Assembly: GCF_030654605.1 (NCBI RefSeq)
Contig: NZ_JAURXB010000051.1
Location: forward strand, 1-53,889
Length of the DNA: 53,889 nt
Source: Bradyrhizobium sp.
GTDB lineage: Bacteria; Pseudomonadota; Alphaproteobacteria; Rhizobiales; Xanthobacteraceae
Reading direction: 5' to 3'
In this document: positions 52,294 to 53,889 of the stretch, in pieces
Layout of the letters: each line of letters begins with the position of its first letter
How positions within the stretch are numbered: the stretch's first letter is position 1
Program-made: the position numbers and the translations under genes
The notes under the pieces: model-generated
Databases searched by the model: none
Told to the model about the DNA's origin: nothing
The model's input: only the letters and a program-made list of their open reading frames with translations

Positions 52294-53889
52294 CTAAGGC
52301 CGTCGAAGTGTCTTCCGCCGAACCGCATTCGTCGGTTCATCCCCGGTCAGCGCGGCCGCCTGCTGCAACTCATGCCGGAACTCGTCGCGCCGCTCGTGGA
52401 TCGAGGCGATGACCAGTCCGGTGGCCTGTCCCAGGCCGATCAATGCCGCTTCCGACAATTGCAGGCTGGCCTCGATGGTTTCAGGCACGGCGTCGGTGAC
52501 GCCGATTCGATAGAGGTGGCGCGCGTGGTCGGCATCGCGGGCGCGCGAAACGATCACGATGTCGCTTCGCAGCGCGCGCACCTGTCGCACGACTTCGTCG
52601 ATTGCGTCCGCCGCGGCAACCGTAACGATCACGGCCTTGGCATCCATCACCCCGCACGTCCTGAGGAATTCCGGCAGCGTGGCGTCGCCGTAGTAGACCT
52701 CTCGGCCGCTTCGCCGCTGTTCGGGCACGGCGGCAGCGTCATTGTCGACCGCAAGATAGGGACAGCCGTGCCGGTCCAGCATGGTGCAGACGACCTGTCC
52801 GACCCGGCCATGGCCGACGACGATGGCATGGCCGGTGCCGCCGGCCGGCGCCACGGTGAGTTCCGGAGCGAGCACCCTCGGCTCCCGGAATCTCGGCGCC
52901 AGCCGCCGCGCGACCAGCGACAGCGCCGGGATCAGCGCCATGGTGACCGATGTAACCGTCAAGGTGAAGCTCGATACGTTGGCGCCGATGAGCCCGAGCG
53001 AGGTGGCGAGGCCGATGCCGACGAAGGCGAACTCGCCGCCGGGGCCGAGCAGAAGACCGGTTTCGATCGCGGCAGACCAGGACAGGCGAAAGATCCGGGC
53101 GAGGCCGGTCAGCAGGACGGACTTGATGACGATGAGTCCGGCGACGGATGCCAAGAGCAGCAGCGGCTCGCGGGCGAGCTCGCGCACGTCGATGTTCATG
53201 CCGACGGTAAAGAAGAACACGCCCAGCAGCAGTCCCTTGAAGGGACCGATGGTGGTTTCGATTGCCTTGCGGAACTCGGTTTCGGAAAGCAGCAGCCCCG
53301 CGATGAACGCTCCCAGTGCCATCGAAAGTCCGGCCGCGGCTGCAGCGACACCGGCGCCGATGATCACGAACAGCGCCGCCGCCACAAACAACTCATGCGA
53401 GGCGGTGGAAGCCACCAGCCGAAACAACGGTCGCAACAGCAGGCGGCCGACGATCACGATCGCGGCAACGGCCAGCGTCGCATTCACCAGCGCAAAGCCG
53501 AGATGGGTCATGACCGAGTCGCCGGAACGGCTGCCCATGATGGAGACCAGGAGCAGCATCGGTATGACCGCGAGGTCTTGCGCCAGCAGGACGGCGAAAC
53601 TGGCTCGGCCGGCGGTGGTGGCAAGCCGGCCATGGTTGGAAAGCACCTCGATGACGATCGCGGTCGAGGACAACGCAAGGCACGCACCGAGGATGACCGA
53701 TACCGTGGGCGGGCTGCCGTACAGGCTGGCGATGCCGCCGATCACGGCAGCGGAAAGGATGATTTGCAGGCTTCCCAGCCCGAACACCAGCCGGCGCATG
53801 GTCTTCAGGCGTTCAAAGGACAGCTCCATGCCGATAATGAACAACAGGAACACCACGCCGAGTTCGGCGATACCGGCCACGTTCCTGGC
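52294..53889 (-). CDS. Kef/CPA2-type monovalent cation:proton antiporter with TrkA-N domain (5' end outside window)
   Basis: About 530 residues are visible; the N-terminus lies beyond the window end. Roughly ten to eleven hydrophobic spans form a CPA2 exchanger domain (for example LGVVFLLFIIGMEL and FFTVGMNIDV). A cytoplasmic TrkA-N Rossmann domain starts at HAIVVGHGRVGQVV and contains the nucleotide-binding pattern VDNDAAAV and YYGDATLPEFL. A C-terminal tail of about 60 residues follows. The protein probably exchanges K+ or Na+ for H+ under nucleotide or redox control. No KefF/KefG ancillary gene is in the window, so glutathione gating cannot be claimed. Confidence 0.92.
   Translation of the reverse strand, partial: ARNVAGIAELGVVFLLFIIGMELSFERLKTMRRLVFGLGSLQIILSAAVIGGIASLYGSPPTVSVILGACLALSSTAIVIEVLSNHGRLATTAGRASFAVLLAQDLAVIPMLLLVSIMGSRSGDSVMTHLGFALVNATLAVAAIVIVGRLLLRPLFRLVASTASHELFVAAALFVIIGAGVAAAAAGLSMALGAFIAGLLLSETEFRKAIETTIGPFKGLLLGVFFFTVGMNIDVRELAREPLLLLASVAGLIVIKSVLLTGLARIFRLSWSAAIETGLLLGPGGEFAFVGIGLATSLGLIGANVSSFTLTVTSVTMALIPALSLVARRLAPRFREPRVLAPELTVAPAGGTGHAIVVGHGRVGQVVCTMLDRHGCPYLAVDNDAAAVPEQRRSGREVYYGDATLPEFLRTCGVMDAKAVIVTVAAADAIDEVVRQVRALRSDIVIVSRARDADHARHLYRIGVTDAVPETIEASLQLSEAALIGLGQATGLVIASIHERRDEFRHELQQAAALTGDEPTNAVRRKTLRRP

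Overview
The window is a 53.9 kb piece of a GC-rich alphaproteobacterial chromosome. It most likely comes from the Bradyrhizobium/Rhodopseudomonas/Afipia group (Nitrobacteraceae). This is an inference from base composition, the interspersed palindromic intergenic repeats, a FixK/FNR-type box, an HWE-family kinase and many small CoA-ester catabolic operons. No rRNA, tRNA, CRISPR array, phage or conventional insertion sequence was seen.

Layout. 1-2.5 kb: a Baeyer-Villiger monooxygenase (cut by the window edge) divergent from an HSL-type esterase, a plausible ketone-to-ester-to-acid pair. 2.5-8.9 kb: housekeeping and mixed genes (UvrD-like helicase, an unrecognised coiled-coil protein, RecQ, a limonene-epoxide-hydrolase-type protein, a small cytochrome c). 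9.1-13.2 kb: mtnP, mtnA and a fused class II aldolase/short-chain dehydrogenase, which together look like a methylthioadenosine 'DHAP shunt'. 13.2-16.3 kb: an ACAD10-type HAD protein, a secreted S1 protease and an EthA-like monooxygenase. 16.5-33.2 kb: a large carboxylic-acid catabolic region with two acyl-CoA ligases, four acyl-CoA dehydrogenases of two active-site types, an orphan LivK-type binding protein, a GST, an AraC regulator, a beta-keto acid cleavage enzyme (BKACE/DUF849) and a two-subunit biotin-dependent acyl-CoA carboxylase. 33.4-42.3 kb: a complete Dpp/Opp-type ABC importer operon, then a second BKACE with a lambda-crystallin-type 3-hydroxyacid dehydrogenase and an SDR. 42.5-53.9 kb: a DsrE-like protein with a FixK/FNR-type promoter, a nucleoside phosphorylase, methyltransferases, a soluble hybrid histidine kinase, a secreted type II PHB depolymerase-like enzyme without a substrate-binding domain, a decayed GIY-YIG nuclease gene inside inverted repeats, a transglutaminase-like protein, a receiver-HWE kinase and a Kef-type antiporter cut by the window end.

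How the genes work together. Ligases activate acids, dehydrogenases desaturate the CoA esters, a carboxylase makes a carboxylated CoA product, and BKACEs cleave beta-keto acids with acetyl-CoA. No enoyl-CoA hydratase or thiolase is present, so the substrate cannot be named and other steps must lie elsewhere.

Most interesting. (1) A 438 bp unit at 49395-49832 has 46-base inverted ends of the same design as the hairpin repeats scattered through the window, and it encloses a GIY-YIG nuclease pseudogene. This suggests that GIY-YIG proteins, rather than RAYT transposases, mobilise this repeat family. (2) The mtnP-mtnA-aldolase/dehydrogenase operon would put the last two steps of the shunt in one polypeptide. 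(3) ACAD10-like pieces occur as separate genes alongside BKACEs and Baeyer-Villiger enzymes.
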